Shown here piece by piece: positions 8,309 through 17,621 of a DNA stretch of 64,000 bases. Under the pieces are notes generated by a model. The model saw nothing but the letters and a program-made list of their open reading frames with translations. It had not been told where the DNA came from and did not search any database. This DNA comes from Roseovarius confluentis (GTDB lineage Bacteria > Pseudomonadota > Alphaproteobacteria > Rhodobacterales > Rhodobacteraceae): contig NZ_PPFE01000004.1 in assembly GCF_002917925.1 (NCBI RefSeq), forward strand, positions 372,001 to 436,000. Reading direction: 5' to 3'. Made by a program: the position numbers and the translations under genes. How positions within the stretch are numbered: position 1 is the first letter of the stretch; every line of letters starts with the position of its first letter.

Positions 8309-9472
8309 TCAGAGCGCGCCCGCGATGCGGCGGAACATGTCGATGTTGGCATCGTTCACGCCCGGCTCGCGAAAGGCGCGGTCGGCGGCGGTTGTGACGA
8401 TGACCACGTCGCGCGCCTGGTCGATATAGATATACTGCCCGTAGATGCCGCGCGCCATGAACTGGCCCGGCTCCGAGCCCTCGGGGATCCACCATTGGTA
8501 GCCGTAGCCGATTTGTCCCGGCTCGGTCGGGGCGCTTGGTTCCGTGGACGCGGCGATCCAGTCGGCGGGCACCACCTGCTGGCCGCCCAACTGTCCGTTC
8601 TGTTCGATCATCAGGCCGAAGCGGGCATAGTCGCGCGTGGTCAGGTTGAGGCCGCCGAGCACGAAGGCGACGCCTTTGCCGTCGGTGATATAGTAGGGCG
8701 CGGATTCGAGCCCGAGCGGCGCGATGATCTTTTCCGACAGAAGCGAGGGGATGTCGCGGCCCGTGGCGCCGCGGATGATCATGCCAAGGACATGCGTGTC
8801 GATGGAGACGTATTGCCAGCGCTGCCCCGGGGGCGTGTCGCGGGCCTCCAGCCCGGCGGCGAAACCGTCCATCGTGCCGCCCAGAGCAAGCACGCGGCCC
8901 ATGCGGTTTATGTCGGAATCGTAATCAAGGTAATCCTCGTCGAAGCGCACGCCGCTGGTCATTTGCAGGACATTGCGGATCGTGGCCCCGTCATAGGCGC
9001 TGTCTTTCAGCGCGGGCGCGTATTGCGTGACCGGGTCCTCGAGGGAGGCGATCTGGCCCTCGTCCACCACGACGCCCATCAGCGCGGACAGGAAGGACTT
9101 GGCCACTGACCAGCTTATGCGGCGATCATCCGGTGCGGTGCCGAGGTGATAGCTTTCGTGGACGACTTCGCCCTGGTGCAGGACCAGCAGCGAGGTGACG
9201 GCGCGATCTTCGATCCAATCCTGTGTGCCTTGGGTCAGGGTGATGGGATTCCCCGGGGGCAAGGGCATGACAGGCGCGTCGCCGCGCGGCACGGGCGTGT
9301 GCAGGAAGGCGCTGTCCATGTTCGAGAAGTTCTGGACGATATGCTCGGACTCGAAAAGCGTGTTGACCGCCATGAGCCGCGCGATTTCCTCGCGTTTCCA
9401 AAGGCCGATACCGATGGCGACGATCGCCAGGACGCCGATTATCCGGAGCGTCCATTTCAGGATGCCGCGCAT
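8309..9472 (-). CDS. Membrane-anchored serine hydrolase, class C beta-lactamase fold
   Basis: A 387-residue protein with an N-terminal membrane anchor (about residues 8-24) and a penicillin-binding-protein/beta-lactamase class C domain facing the periplasm. The nucleophile motif Ser-Val-Ala-Lys is at 122-125. Gly-Tyr-Gly-Tyr-Gln-Trp-Trp near the C-terminus is common in the esterase and 6-aminohexanoate-dimer-hydrolase-like members. That makes an esterase or amidase more likely than a true beta-lactamase. The start at 9472 is preceded by GGGAGGA. Confidence 0.85.
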   Translation of the reverse strand: MRGILKWTLRIIGVLAIVAIGIGLWKREEIARLMAVNTLFESEHIVQNFSNMDSAFLHTPVPRGDAPVMPLPPGNPITLTQGTQDWIEDRAVTSLLVLHQGEVVHESYHLGTAPDDRRISWSVAKSFLSALMGVVVDEGQIASLEDPVTQYAPALKDSAYDGATIRNVLQMTSGVRFDEDYLDYDSDINRMGRVLALGGTMDGFAAGLEARDTPPGQRWQYVSIDTHVLGMIIRGATGRDIPSLLSEKIIAPLGLESAPYYITDGKGVAFVLGGLNLTTRDYARFGLMIEQNGQLGGQQVVPADWIAASTEPSAPTEPGQIGYGYQWWIPEGSEPGQFMARGIYGQYIYIDQARDVVIVTTAADRAFREPGVNDANIDMFRRIAGAL

Positions 9473-9536
9473 GTTGAAATCCTCCCTTTGGCGCAGGAAA
9501 GCACCCGGTGCGCCGGGCGGCAAGGAGAACGCGGCG

Positions 9537-10235
9537 TTACCGGAACTTGTCCATCAGCTTTTGCAGCGGGCTGCGGTCTTCGGTGTCGGAGGGATCGGGG
9601 GGCGCGTCCGGCATTGCAGCCGGTTTCGCTTCGGCTTGGGGTTTCGGCGTGGATTTCGAGGAGCGGGCGGGCGCGGTGCGCAGGGAAACGGCGTTGAGAA
9701 ACTTGTCGTTATGGCCTGCGGCCAGTTCGGGTGCGCCGTCGGAGAGGCCGCGCAGAAGGTCGTCGAGCCAGTCGGCATCGGCCTTGGCGAAATCCTGAAG
9801 CACGTAATGCGACACCAGATCCTTGCGGCCCGGGTGGCCGATGCCGAGGCGGACGCGGCCGTAATCCTCGCCGATATGGGCGTGGATAGAGCGCAGGCCG
9901 TTGTGGCCCGCGTGGCCGCCGCCCTGTTTGACGCGGCATTTGCCGGGGGCAAGGTCCAACTCGTCGTGGAAGACGATGACGTCCGAAGGCTCCAGCTTGT
10001 AAAAACGCATGGCCTCGCCGACCGACTGGCCGGACTTGTTCATGAAGGTTTCGGGCTTTAGCAACAGGACTTTTTCAGAGCCGAGCTTGCCTTCGGTCAG
10101 CTGGCCCTGAAATTTCGACCGCCAGGGCGCGAAGCCGTGATCGGAGGCGATGCGATCGAGCGCCATGAAGCCGATATTGTGGCGGTTCTTCTCATATTTG
10201 CCGCCCGGATTTCCCAGGCCCACGAAAAGCAGCAT
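9537..10235 (-). CDS. pth: Peptidyl-tRNA hydrolase
   Basis: Recycles peptidyl-tRNA released from stalled ribosomes. 232 residues, about 40 longer than the E. coli enzyme because of a Pro/Ala-rich C-terminal tail ending Leu-Gln-Lys-Leu-Met-Asp-Lys-Phe. The N-terminal Gly-Leu-Gly-Asn-Pro-Gly, the catalytic His19 in [11 protein letters not shown] and His-Asp-Glu-Leu-Asp are all present. Pth usually sits next to rplY; here a methyltransferase gene on the other strand separates them. Confidence 0.96.
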   Translation of the reverse strand: MLLFVGLGNPGGKYEKNRHNIGFMALDRIASDHGFAPWRSKFQGQLTEGKLGSEKVLLLKPETFMNKSGQSVGEAMRFYKLEPSDVIVFHDELDLAPGKCRVKQGGGHAGHNGLRSIHAHIGEDYGRVRLGIGHPGRKDLVSHYVLQDFAKADADWLDDLLRGLSDGAPELAAGHNDKFLNAVSLRTAPARSSKSTPKPQAEAKPAAMPDAPPDPSDTEDRSPLQKLMDKFR

Positions 10236-10321
10236 TGCCGATCACCCGTTCTTTGGTGAGGATGGTCTACGCGGCGGGGCGCGTTGAATCAACACGAGAG
10301 CGGCAAGGACGGGCAGGGGAC

Positions 10322-10999
10322 ATGGGCGAATACGCGGTGAACGGTGTCACGCTGGTGGTGCCCGACGAGATGCTGAACGAGCGGGTCGCGGGCAAGCTGG
10401 CAAGCGGCACCTACGAGGCGCACGAGGCCCATGCGGCGCAGATGCGCCTGCGCGAGGGGATGCGCGTGCTGGAGCTGGGCGCGGGTGTGGGGTACATCGC
10501 CTCGATCTGTGCGGGCGTGGCCGGCGCTGCGAACGTGGTCACGGTTGAGGCCAACCCGGCAATGCTGCCGGTGATCCGCGACAACCTTGATCGGAACGGG
10601 CATCAGGCGACGCGACTTGTCCACGGGGCGGTGACCGGGGATGGCGATGCGGACGAGATCGCGTTCGATCCCAAGAAAGTGTTCTGGGCGGGGCGGATCG
10701 CCGACGAGGAGACCGACCCCGACAAGCTGGTGTCGGTGCCGATGCTGCCGGTGGCGGGGCTGCTGAAGGAGTATCGCCCGCATCTGGTGATCATGGACGT
10801 GGAAGGCGCCGAGCGGCATCTGTTCGGTGCGCCCTGGCCCGCGCATGTGCGGGCGGTGATGATGGAGTTGCACCCCAACCAGTATCCTGACGCGGTGATC
10901 AAGCAGATCGTGGATTGCATGTCGGATTCGAACCTGACCTACGATCCGGGGCCGTCGCGGGGACGGATCCTGTGCTTCCGACGCTTGCGGCACGCATAA
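10322..10999 (+). CDS. FkbM-type SAM-dependent methyltransferase
   Basis: A 225-residue methyltransferase. Motif I is Val-Leu-Glu-Leu-Gly-Ala-Gly-Val-Gly-Tyr near residue 46, then Val-Glu-Ala-Asn-Pro. The FkbM-family Ile-Met-Asp-Val-Glu-Gly-Ala-Glu is near residue 158. ATG at 10322 has AGGGGAC directly upstream. It is inserted on the opposite strand between pth and rplY, which are usually adjacent. A bidirectional terminator separates it from rplY. The substrate is unknown. Confidence 0.82.
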   Translation: MGEYAVNGVTLVVPDEMLNERVAGKLASGTYEAHEAHAAQMRLREGMRVLELGAGVGYIASICAGVAGAANVVTVEANPAMLPVIRDNLDRNGHQATRLVHGAVTGDGDADEIAFDPKKVFWAGRIADEETDPDKLVSVPMLPVAGLLKEYRPHLVIMDVEGAERHLFGAPWPAHVRAVMMELHPNQYPDAVIKQIVDCMSDSNLTYDPGPSRGRILCFRRLRHA

Positions 11000-11036
11000 A
11001 AAAACGCGAGGGCCGGAGCCCTCGCGCTGGTTTTTT
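10998..11036. terminator. Bidirectional terminator between convergent genes
   Basis: CGCGAGGGC (11005-11013) and GCCCTCGCG (11018-11026) form a perfect nine-pair stem with a four-base loop. Seven A precede it (10998-11004) and six T follow (11031-11036). It can stop transcripts of both the FkbM methyltransferase and rplY. Confidence 0.9.
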
Positions 11037-11054
11037 CGTAAGTGGGGGAAGAGC

Positions 11055-11741
11055 TTAGTCTTCGCCGCCTTCCGCCTCTTCGACGCTGTCCGGGCCGGCC
11101 TCTTGCTCGGTTGCCGGGACCTCATCGGCTGCGACGTCTTCGTCTTCCTCTTCATCGCTGTCGGATTTCAGGGCCGACGGGGCCGCGATGTTGCAGATCA
11201 CGAAGTCACGGTCGATGGTGGGTTTCGCGCCTTCGGGCAGTTCGACCTGGCTGATGGTGATCGTGTCGCCGATGTTTTCCATCAGGCTGAGGTCGACGGT
11301 GATGCTTTCGGGGATGTCGCCGGCGGTGACGACAAGCTCGATCTCGTTGCGGATCACGGTCAGAACACCGGTTTTCAGTGCCTCGCACTCTTCCTCGTTG
11401 ATGAACTCGACGGGGATGAAGAGGTTGATCTTGGTGGTGCGGCGCAGGCGCATCAGGTCGAAGTGGGTCGGAAGGTCCTTGACCACGTCGCGCTGAACGT
11501 CGCGGCAGATCACGCGGACGTCGTCGTGCCCGTCAACCTTGAGGTTGAAGAGGGTGGACTTGAACCGGCCCTGTTTCAGCCGTTTCAACAGGACGTTGAA
11601 CGGAATGTTGACGGGCAGCGGATCGACGTCGCCCCCGAATACGATCCCCGGAACCATGCCGTCGCGGCGTGCAGCACGAGCGGCGCCCTTGCCCGTCCCC
11701 GTGCGTTCCTGGGCGTGAAGATCAGGAATTTCTCCAGCCAT
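11055..11741 (-). CDS. rplY: 50S ribosomal protein bL25, CTC type
   Basis: A 228-residue 5S-rRNA-binding protein with an N-terminal L25 domain (about 1-95: [13 protein letters not shown]) and a C-terminal beta domain. An acidic tail rich in Glu and Asp covers the last 35 residues, typical of the long CTC form in alphaproteobacteria. ATG at 11741 has GGAGAA seven bases upstream. It is normally followed by pth. Confidence 0.95.
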   Translation of the reverse strand: MAGEIPDLHAQERTGTGKGAARAARRDGMVPGIVFGGDVDPLPVNIPFNVLLKRLKQGRFKSTLFNLKVDGHDDVRVICRDVQRDVVKDLPTHFDLMRLRRTTKINLFIPVEFINEEECEALKTGVLTVIRNEIELVVTAGDIPESITVDLSLMENIGDTITISQVELPEGAKPTIDRDFVICNIAAPSALKSDSDEEEDEDVAADEVPATEQEAGPDSVEEAEGGED

Positions 11742-11866
11742 GTGTGTTCTCCATATGCAAAGGCGGGGCTCCTCCAAGGCTGTAGCCCCGCGTGAAGCCG
11801 TCGCTTTAGAGGAATAAGGGCGGCTTGAAAAGCCCAAATATGCAAGGTTTTGCGGGATTCAGCGGG

Positions 11867-12379
11867 TCAGGTGCGCGCGGTCTGGGCGGGCGGCGTCACA
11901 CGGCCCCAGGAGACGCCTTCGAGCAGGGACGGGTCGAGCCGGTCGCCGTGCAGGACGCTGACGTCGCCGGTGGCTTCCATCACAACGGCGCGAACCTGAT
12001 CGGGCTCAAGCGCGTTGGCCTCGCGCAGCTTGGCGCGGATGTCGGCACGGGTGACGCGGGCAAGGCTGAGGTTCTCGTCGAGTATGCGGCCCTCGTGCAT
12101 CAGGATGATGGGCCGGGTGTCCACAAGATGTTCAACCGCGCGGAACCGCACGCGCAGGGCCGAGATGGCGAAGCGCAGGGCAAAGAGCGCGGCGAGCGCG
12201 AGGATGCCCGGCAGGAATCGGTTGGATGTGGTCATCAGCGTGGCGACGACCGAGCCGCTGGCGAGCGTCAGGGCGAAGTCGAAGCTGGACATCTTGGAGA
12301 AGGAGCGCAGACCATTGACCCGTGCCAGCAGGATGATGACGGCGACCGCCACGACGGTCTGAAGGACGGTATCGGGCAT
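11867..12379 (-). CDS. DUF421/YetF family membrane protein
   Basis: A 170-residue inner-membrane protein with helices near residues 5-18, 32-50 and 57-78, then a soluble alpha/beta C-terminal domain. Met-Ser-Ser-Phe-Asp-Phe-Ala-Leu-Thr-Leu-Ala-Ser-Gly is the family signature, and Ile-Leu-Met-His-Glu-Gly lies in the C-terminal half. The role of this family is not established. It lies 125 bases upstream of rplY's start on the same strand. Confidence 0.85.
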   Translation of the reverse strand: MPDTVLQTVVAVAVIILLARVNGLRSFSKMSSFDFALTLASGSVVATLMTTSNRFLPGILALAALFALRFAISALRVRFRAVEHLVDTRPIILMHEGRILDENLSLARVTRADIRAKLREANALEPDQVRAVVMEATGDVSVLHGDRLDPSLLEGVSWGRVTPPAQTART

Positions 12380-12438
12380 GTCCGGACTCCTACGTTTGCA
12401 TGACAGGCGAACGCAGGGGGGGGGACGATGTTCCGGGG

Positions 12439-13620
12439 TTACTGCCAGTCGCCCGAGAAGTTCCGGGGCACCATCAGGATATCACGGTCGACCTGGTTGA
12501 TGTCGGTGTGCCCACAAAAGGCCATCGAGACATCCAGTTCCTTGTGGATGCACTGGAGCGCCTTGGTGACGCCTTCCTGCCCCATGGCGCCAAGGCCGTA
12601 GACATAGGCGCGGCCGATATAGGTGCCTTTCGCCCCGAGGGCGAGCGCCTTGAGCACGTCCTGCCCCGAGCGGATGCCGCTGTCGAGGTGGACTTCGATC
12701 TTGTCGCCCACGGCGTCCATGATCTGGGGCAGGGCGCGGATGGCGGAAAGCGCACCGTCCAGTTGCCGCCCGCCGTGATTGGACACGACGATGGCATCGG
12801 CGCCGACATTCAGCGCCTCCTTGGCATCACGCGGGTCGATGATGCCCTTGATGATCAGCGGGCCGTCCCACATCTTGCGGAACTCGCGGATGCGGTCCCA
12901 GTTGAGTGCCTCGTCGAACGCCTCGGCCGTCCAGGAACTGAGCGAGGACGGATCGGTCACGCCCTTGGCGTGTCCGACGATATTGCCGAAGAACCGCCGC
13001 TTGGTGCCGAGCATACCAAGGCCCCATTGCACCTTGGTCATCATGTCGGCAATGGACTTAACAGTTAGTTTAGGCGGCGCGCTGAGGCCGTTCTTGAGGT
13101 CCTTGTGGCGCTGGCCCAGCACTTGCAGATCGACGGTGATGACCGCCGCCGAGCAGTTGGCGGCCTTGGCGCGGTCGAAAAGCCGCTGCATGAAATCATG
13201 GTCTTTCAGGGTGTAAACCTGCATCCAGAAAGGCTTTTCCGTGTGGGCCGCCACGTCCTCGATCGAGCAGATCGACATGGTGGACAGCGTGTAGGGCACG
13301 CCGAATTTCTCGGCGGCGCGGGCGGCTTTTATCTCGCCATCGGCGTGCTGCATGCCCGTCAGGCCCACGGGGGCAAGCGCCACGGGCATCGAGACGTCCT
13401 GGCCGATCATCTGGGTCGCCGTCGAGCGGTTGGACATGTCCACGGCGATGCGCTGGCGCAGGTAGATGTCACTGAAATCGCTGGTGTTCTCGCGGAAGGT
13501 CTGCTCCGTCCAGCTGCCCGATTCCGCGTAGTCGTAGAACATCTTGGGCACGCGGCGGCGGTAGATCTTTTTCAGGTCGTCGATATTGGTGATGACGGGC
13601 ATGGCGGACGTCTCGGACAT
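12439..13620 (-). CDS. lldD: FMN-dependent alpha-hydroxy acid dehydrogenase, L-lactate dehydrogenase type
   Basis: A 393-residue TIM-barrel flavoprotein that oxidises 2-hydroxy acids, most likely L-lactate to pyruvate. The active-site motif Ser-Asn-His-Gly-Gly-Arg-Gln-Leu-Asp (base His near residue 283) is intact. Tyr-Asp-Tyr-Ala-Glu-Ser-Gly near the N-terminus, the FMN-binding Pro-Val-Ala-Leu-Ala-Pro-Val-Gly and the C-terminal Asp-Ser-Gly-Ile-Arg-Ser-Gly-Gln-Asp stretch fit the family. Glycolate or mandelate as substrate cannot be excluded. Confidence 0.88.
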   Translation of the reverse strand: MSETSAMPVITNIDDLKKIYRRRVPKMFYDYAESGSWTEQTFRENTSDFSDIYLRQRIAVDMSNRSTATQMIGQDVSMPVALAPVGLTGMQHADGEIKAARAAEKFGVPYTLSTMSICSIEDVAAHTEKPFWMQVYTLKDHDFMQRLFDRAKAANCSAAVITVDLQVLGQRHKDLKNGLSAPPKLTVKSIADMMTKVQWGLGMLGTKRRFFGNIVGHAKGVTDPSSLSSWTAEAFDEALNWDRIREFRKMWDGPLIIKGIIDPRDAKEALNVGADAIVVSNHGGRQLDGALSAIRALPQIMDAVGDKIEVHLDSGIRSGQDVLKALALGAKGTYIGRAYVYGLGAMGQEGVTKALQCIHKELDVSMAFCGHTDINQVDRDILMVPRNFSGDWQ

Positions 13621-13825
13621 TGGTCAGGTCTGCTGACCACTAGCCCGGATCGGGTGCGCTTGTCCATGCGGCGGACGGTCCTGCGGGGGAGGGGTTAACG
13701 CGGCAAGGGAGGGTGGCAGACGGGGGGTGACATGCGTGCACCCCGCATGCACCGGGCGTGCACCGCCGCGGCGCGGCAATCGTGTTGCGCGAAAGGATTA
13801 ACGCGCCGCGCGGGCGGCGTGGATC

Positions 13826-14617
13826 TCAGGCGGAATGCGCGCCGTCGGCGAGGCCCTTGACGAAGTCGAGCACCTGCGCCGGGCTTTCGCCGTCGGCCAG
13901 CTTGCCCACGATGGCCGAGCCCACGACGCAGCCATCGGCGACCGAGGCGATCTCGCGGCTGCTTTCCGGCGTGCGGATGCCGAAGCCGACCACGATGGGC
14001 AGGTCGGTATGCGACTTGATGCGTTTCACCTCGGGGCCGACATCGGCGGCCTCGGCCGCCGCCGCCCCGGTGATGCCGGTGATCGAGACATAGTAGACGA
14101 AGCCCGAGGTGTTGGTCAGCACCTTGGGCAGGCGCTTGTCATCGGTGGTGGGGGTGGCGAGACGGATGAAGTTCAGCCCGGCCTTCTGCGCGGGGACGCA
14201 AAGCTCGTCATCTTCCTCGGGCGGCAGGTCGACCACGATGAGACCGTCGATGCCGGCCTCTTTGGCGTCCTTCAGAAACGTCTCGACCCCGCGATTGTAG
14301 ATCGGGTTGTAGTAGCCCATCAGCACGATGGGCGTGGTGTCGTCGCCTTTGCGGAACTCGGCGGCCATGTCGAGCGTGCGCTGCAGGGTCATCCCGCCTT
14401 CGAGCGCGCGCTGGCCCGCAAGCTGGATCGTCGGGCCATCGGCCATGGGATCGGTGAACGGCAGGCCCAGTTCGATGATGTCGACACCGGCGCCGGGCAA
14501 GCCCTTGACCATCTCGAGCGAGGTGTCGAAATCGGGGTCGCCGGCCATGACGTAGGCCACGAAAGCCTTCTTGCCTGCCTTGCGAAGCTCTTCGAATTTG
14601 GCGTCGATGCGTGTCAT
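13826..14617 (-). CDS. trpA: Tryptophan synthase alpha subunit
   Basis: A 263-residue TIM barrel that cleaves indole-3-glycerol phosphate to indole and glyceraldehyde 3-phosphate. [16 protein letters not shown] holds the catalytic Glu (about residue 50) and the second catalytic Asp follows. The Gly-Tyr-Tyr-Asn-Pro and Gly-Phe-Gly-Ile phosphate loops are present. ATG at 14617 gives the usual length. It is transcribed leftward, away from trpB and divergent from ychF. Confidence 0.96.
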   Translation of the reverse strand: MTRIDAKFEELRKAGKKAFVAYVMAGDPDFDTSLEMVKGLPGAGVDIIELGLPFTDPMADGPTIQLAGQRALEGGMTLQRTLDMAAEFRKGDDTTPIVLMGYYNPIYNRGVETFLKDAKEAGIDGLIVVDLPPEEDDELCVPAQKAGLNFIRLATPTTDDKRLPKVLTNTSGFVYYVSITGITGAAAAEAADVGPEVKRIKSHTDLPIVVGFGIRTPESSREIASVADGCVVGSAIVGKLADGESPAQVLDFVKGLADGAHSA

Positions 14618-14705
14618 GTCGCGTTCCCGTCGTGATGTTCCGGCATGGTTTGGCGAATGCGGCGCGGAAATGCAATGGCATGTGCATACGGCGGGCGCCG
14701 GAAAT

Positions 14706-14732
14706 GAGTATTTGAAGCAAGAAAAAGCAGGG
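14706..14732 (+). repeat. Roseobacter-type extragenic motif GAGTATTT..GCAAG
   Basis: GAGTATTTGAAGCAAG followed by AAAAAGCAGGG lies between trpA and ychF. I recognise GAGTATTT-(T/G)-x-x-CAAG-A as a short motif often seen between genes in Rhodobacteraceae; its role is unknown to me. Only one copy was noticed here. Confidence 0.4.
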
Positions 14733-14793
14733 ACGTTGCGCTGGGCGCGGCTTGGGCATAGAAGGCGCCGGAACGAGAGCAAAGAGGTGCATC

Positions 14794-15891
14794 ATGGGCT
14801 TCAAGATGGGAATCGTGGGGCTGCCCAACGTGGGCAAGTCGACGCTGTTCAACGCGCTGACCCGGACGGCGGCGGCGCAGGCGGCGAATTTTCCGTTCTG
14901 CACGATCGAACCCAATGTGGGCGAGGTGGCGGTGCCCGATGCGCGGCTGGACAAGCTGGCGGCGATCGCGCAGTCGAAATCCATCATCCCTACGCGCATG
15001 ACCTTTGTCGATATCGCGGGCCTCGTGAAAGGCGCCAGCAAGGGCGAGGGGCTGGGCAACCAGTTCCTGGCCAATATCCGTGAGGTCGATGCGATCGCCC
15101 ATGTGCTGCGCTGTTTCGAGGATGGCGACGTGACCCACGTGGAGGGCCGCGTGAACCCGGTGGAAGATGCCGAGGTGATCGAGACGGAGCTGATGCTGGC
15201 CGACCTGGAAAGCATCGAGAAGCGCCGCGCGGGGCTGGTGCGCAAGCTGAAGGGCAATGACAAGGAGGCGGTGCAGGCCGACCGTCTTCTGGCCGCGGCG
15301 CAGGCGATGCTGGACGAGGGCAAGCCCGCGCGGCTGGTCGAGGTGGATGCCGAGGACGCCAAGGCCTGGAAGAACCTGCAGCTGCTGACCTCGAAGCCGA
15401 TTCTGTATGTCTGCAACGTGGACGAGGCCAACGCGGCGGATGGCAACGATCATTCGGCGGCGGTGGCGCAGATGGCCGAGGCGCAGGGAGCGGCGCACGT
15501 GATCATCTCGGCCCAGATCGAGGAAGAGATCAGCCAGCTGGATGCCGAGGAAGCCGAGATGTTCCTCGAGGAGATGGGGCTGGAGGAGGCCGGGTTGGAC
15601 CGGCTGATCCGGGCAGGCTATGACCTTCTGCACCTCGAGACCTATTTCACCGTGGGCCCCAAGGAAGCGCGCGCCTGGACGATCCGCACCGGCACGGCGG
15701 CACCGCAGGCCGCGGGCGTCATCCACGGGGATTTCGAGAAGGGTTTCATCCGGGCCGAGACGATTGCCTACGATGATTTCGTCGGGCTGGGCGGCGAGCA
15801 GGCGGCGAAGGAAGCGGGCAAGATGCGGGCCGAGGGCAAGAGCTATGTCGTCAAGGATGGCGACGTGCTGCACTTTCTGTTCAACACCTGA
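14794..15891 (+). CDS. ychF: Redox-regulated ATPase/GTPase YchF (OLA1 family)
   Basis: A 365-residue Obg-family P-loop protein that associates with ribosomes and prefers ATP. G1 Gly-Leu-Pro-Asn-Val-Gly-Lys-Ser-Thr (about 8-16), switch region Asn-Phe-Pro-Phe-Cys-Thr-Ile-Glu-Pro-Asn, G3 Asp-Ile-Ala-Gly-Leu and G4-like Asn-Val-Asp-Glu are present. The C-terminal TGS domain starts near residue 285 (Thr-Tyr-Phe-Thr-Val-Gly). ATG at 14794 with GAGGTG upstream fits family length. Confidence 0.96.
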   Translation: MGFKMGIVGLPNVGKSTLFNALTRTAAAQAANFPFCTIEPNVGEVAVPDARLDKLAAIAQSKSIIPTRMTFVDIAGLVKGASKGEGLGNQFLANIREVDAIAHVLRCFEDGDVTHVEGRVNPVEDAEVIETELMLADLESIEKRRAGLVRKLKGNDKEAVQADRLLAAAQAMLDEGKPARLVEVDAEDAKAWKNLQLLTSKPILYVCNVDEANAADGNDHSAAVAQMAEAQGAAHVIISAQIEEEISQLDAEEAEMFLEEMGLEEAGLDRLIRAGYDLLHLETYFTVGPKEARAWTIRTGTAAPQAAGVIHGDFEKGFIRAETIAYDDFVGLGGEQAAKEAGKMRAEGKSYVVKDGDVLHFLFNT

Positions 15892-16235
15892 GGCGCCGAG
15901 CGCGGCGGGGCGCTGTCGGCCGTTTGCGATTTCGATTTTCCGCTTAAGGGCGGTCATGCTACCGTCGGCTTGACCGCTTTGGCTGCAGGTTTCCGGCCGA
16001 GAATGCCGGGTGGTTGGTTTCAGCCCTCAGGCCTGGCTTTCGATCCGTTGGTTTTTGTGCCCTGTGGAAAATGATCAGGTCAAAGGCAGCATGGCCGATC
16101 GCAAAATGGGATTCTTGGTAGCGCACTTGATCCAAGGACCGGCAAACCACTGAATTGCAATATGCTTAGGCCCGGTCCCTGGCCACGGGTGCCCGCGAAT
16201 GGCCGAAGAACCGGACCTGTCTTGCCTGGGTGTGG
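15892..16235. other. Intergenic stretch between core genome and catabolic block
   Basis: These 344 bases contain no convincing gene. The two facing genes, ychF and the amidohydrolase, converge here. I saw GC-rich partial hairpins but no clear terminator. From here base composition becomes less GC-rich and the content turns accessory, so a transfer junction may lie here; no repeat or integrase marks it. Confidence 0.4.
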
Positions 16236-17621
16236 TCAGTGCGGAAGGCGCTTGAGGAATTGGCCTTGACCCTCGGTGTTCGCGACGAGTTCGCTATCGC
16301 GGACGATCGCGTTTCCGCGCAGGAAGGTGTCGTTCACAGCGCCTTTCAGGGTCCAACCGTCATAGATCGTGTAACCCGCCGAAGAGGCTGTCGTTGCGTT
16401 GGACGGACTCCATTCCCTGTCGAGGTCTATCAAGGCAATATCCGCATCAAGCCCGATCGAGATCGCGCCCTTTCGGTGCGCAAGGCCCATCGCCCTGGCG
16501 GAGTTGGCAGAAGTCAGCTCTGCAATCCGTTCCAGACCGAGGCCGCGTTTGTGGTGGCCCTCGCTCAGTAGAATTGGCAGCATCGTTTCCATACCGGGGC
16601 AACCCGGTGATGCCTTCCAGATGCCGCCATCCTTGGACGAGAGCGGGCGGTGGACATGGTCAGTGCCGATCGTGTCGATCTCGCCTCGCGCGAGGGCTTG
16701 CCACAGCCGTTCCCGATCGGCGGCCTTGCGGACCGGCGGGTTGATTTTTGCAATCTCACCGCCCTCCCATTCGACGTCGTGAGTCAAGTAATGCGGACAG
16801 GTTTCCATCGTCAGTGCCGCACCGGCCCCGCGTTGCAGGAGACCGGCCTCAAGTGCCTTTGCCGAAGAGATATGGACAGCATAGACACGCGAACCTGTCT
16901 GTTGGCCAAGATATGCGACACGGCTCACCGCTTCGGCCTCGATGAAGTCGGGACGGCTGTCGTCCCAACTGGCCAGTCCACCAGTGCCCTCGGGGTCAGC
17001 CTTCATCGCACGGTCCCTTAGGACCCAGGCAATTTCGATATTCTCGGGATGCGGGTTCACGACCGCCCCCTTGCTCGCCGCAAGTTCACACAGTCGGAAC
17101 AGGAAGCCATCGTCAATGTCCGGAAGACCCAGTCGGGATCCTTCGCCACCTCGGTTGTTGAGAAAAATCTTGAAACTGGAAACACCGAAATCGGTCACAT
17201 ACGAAGGGACCTCGGTCAATTGATCCTCAGTCGAAATGATGAAATGATACCCGAAATCGATACGTGCGCCTTTTTGCGTGACGTCGATGATGTCCTGCGC
17301 GACCCCGCTGTATGGCTTGGTCGACAGCAGGTATGGAATAAATGTCGTGATGCCGCCAAGAGCGGCGGCGGCGGTTTCGGCCGCCGCGTCCGCAGGTTCT
17401 TCGGGAGCGGCGATGCTATTGCCGTGGCCGAGGTGCAGATGCGGGTCAATGGCCCCGGGAAAGGCGTGGAGCCCCTTGCCTTCGATCGTTTCAGCCGCCG
17501 CGTCCGTGGCGTCGGGCGCCAGTAAGGCGGAAATTTTCCCGCCGCTGGCCGCGATGGAGCATTGCGTGGGCCCTCGTCCCGGCAAAATTGCGGTCACGTT
17601 GCGAATCAGCAGATCATACAT
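16236..17621 (-). CDS. Cyclic amidohydrolase (dihydroorotase/hydantoinase family)
   Basis: A 461-residue metal-dependent hydrolase expected to open a cyclic amide such as a hydantoin, dihydropyrimidine or related ring. Metal ligands are visible: His61-x-His63 (Asp-Pro-His-Leu-His), the Lys151 that is carbamylated in this family (Ser-Ser-Phe-Lys-Ile-Phe), His in Asn-Pro-His-Pro-Glu, His in Val-His-Ile-Ser-Ser and Asp in Gly-Thr-Asp-His-Val-His. It is the last gene of a coupled operon; its start overlaps the amidase stop by eight bases. An isochorismatase-type amidase next door fits a ring-opening then deamidation/decarbamoylation sequence. The exact substrate is unknown. Confidence 0.85.
   Translation of the reverse strand: MYDLLIRNVTAILPGRGPTQCSIAASGGKISALLAPDATDAAAETIEGKGLHAFPGAIDPHLHLGHGNSIAAPEEPADAAAETAAAALGGITTFIPYLLSTKPYSGVAQDIIDVTQKGARIDFGYHFIISTEDQLTEVPSYVTDFGVSSFKIFLNNRGGEGSRLGLPDIDDGFLFRLCELAASKGAVVNPHPENIEIAWVLRDRAMKADPEGTGGLASWDDSRPDFIEAEAVSRVAYLGQQTGSRVYAVHISSAKALEAGLLQRGAGAALTMETCPHYLTHDVEWEGGEIAKINPPVRKAADRERLWQALARGEIDTIGTDHVHRPLSSKDGGIWKASPGCPGMETMLPILLSEGHHKRGLGLERIAELTSANSARAMGLAHRKGAISIGLDADIALIDLDREWSPSNATTASSAGYTIYDGWTLKGAVNDTFLRGNAIVRDSELVANTEGQGQFLKRLPH

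Noticed and set aside
8309..9472. True class C beta-lactamase
   Set aside because: It has a membrane anchor and esterase-like Gly-Tyr-Gly-Tyr-Gln-Trp-Trp. The general serine hydrolase call is safer.
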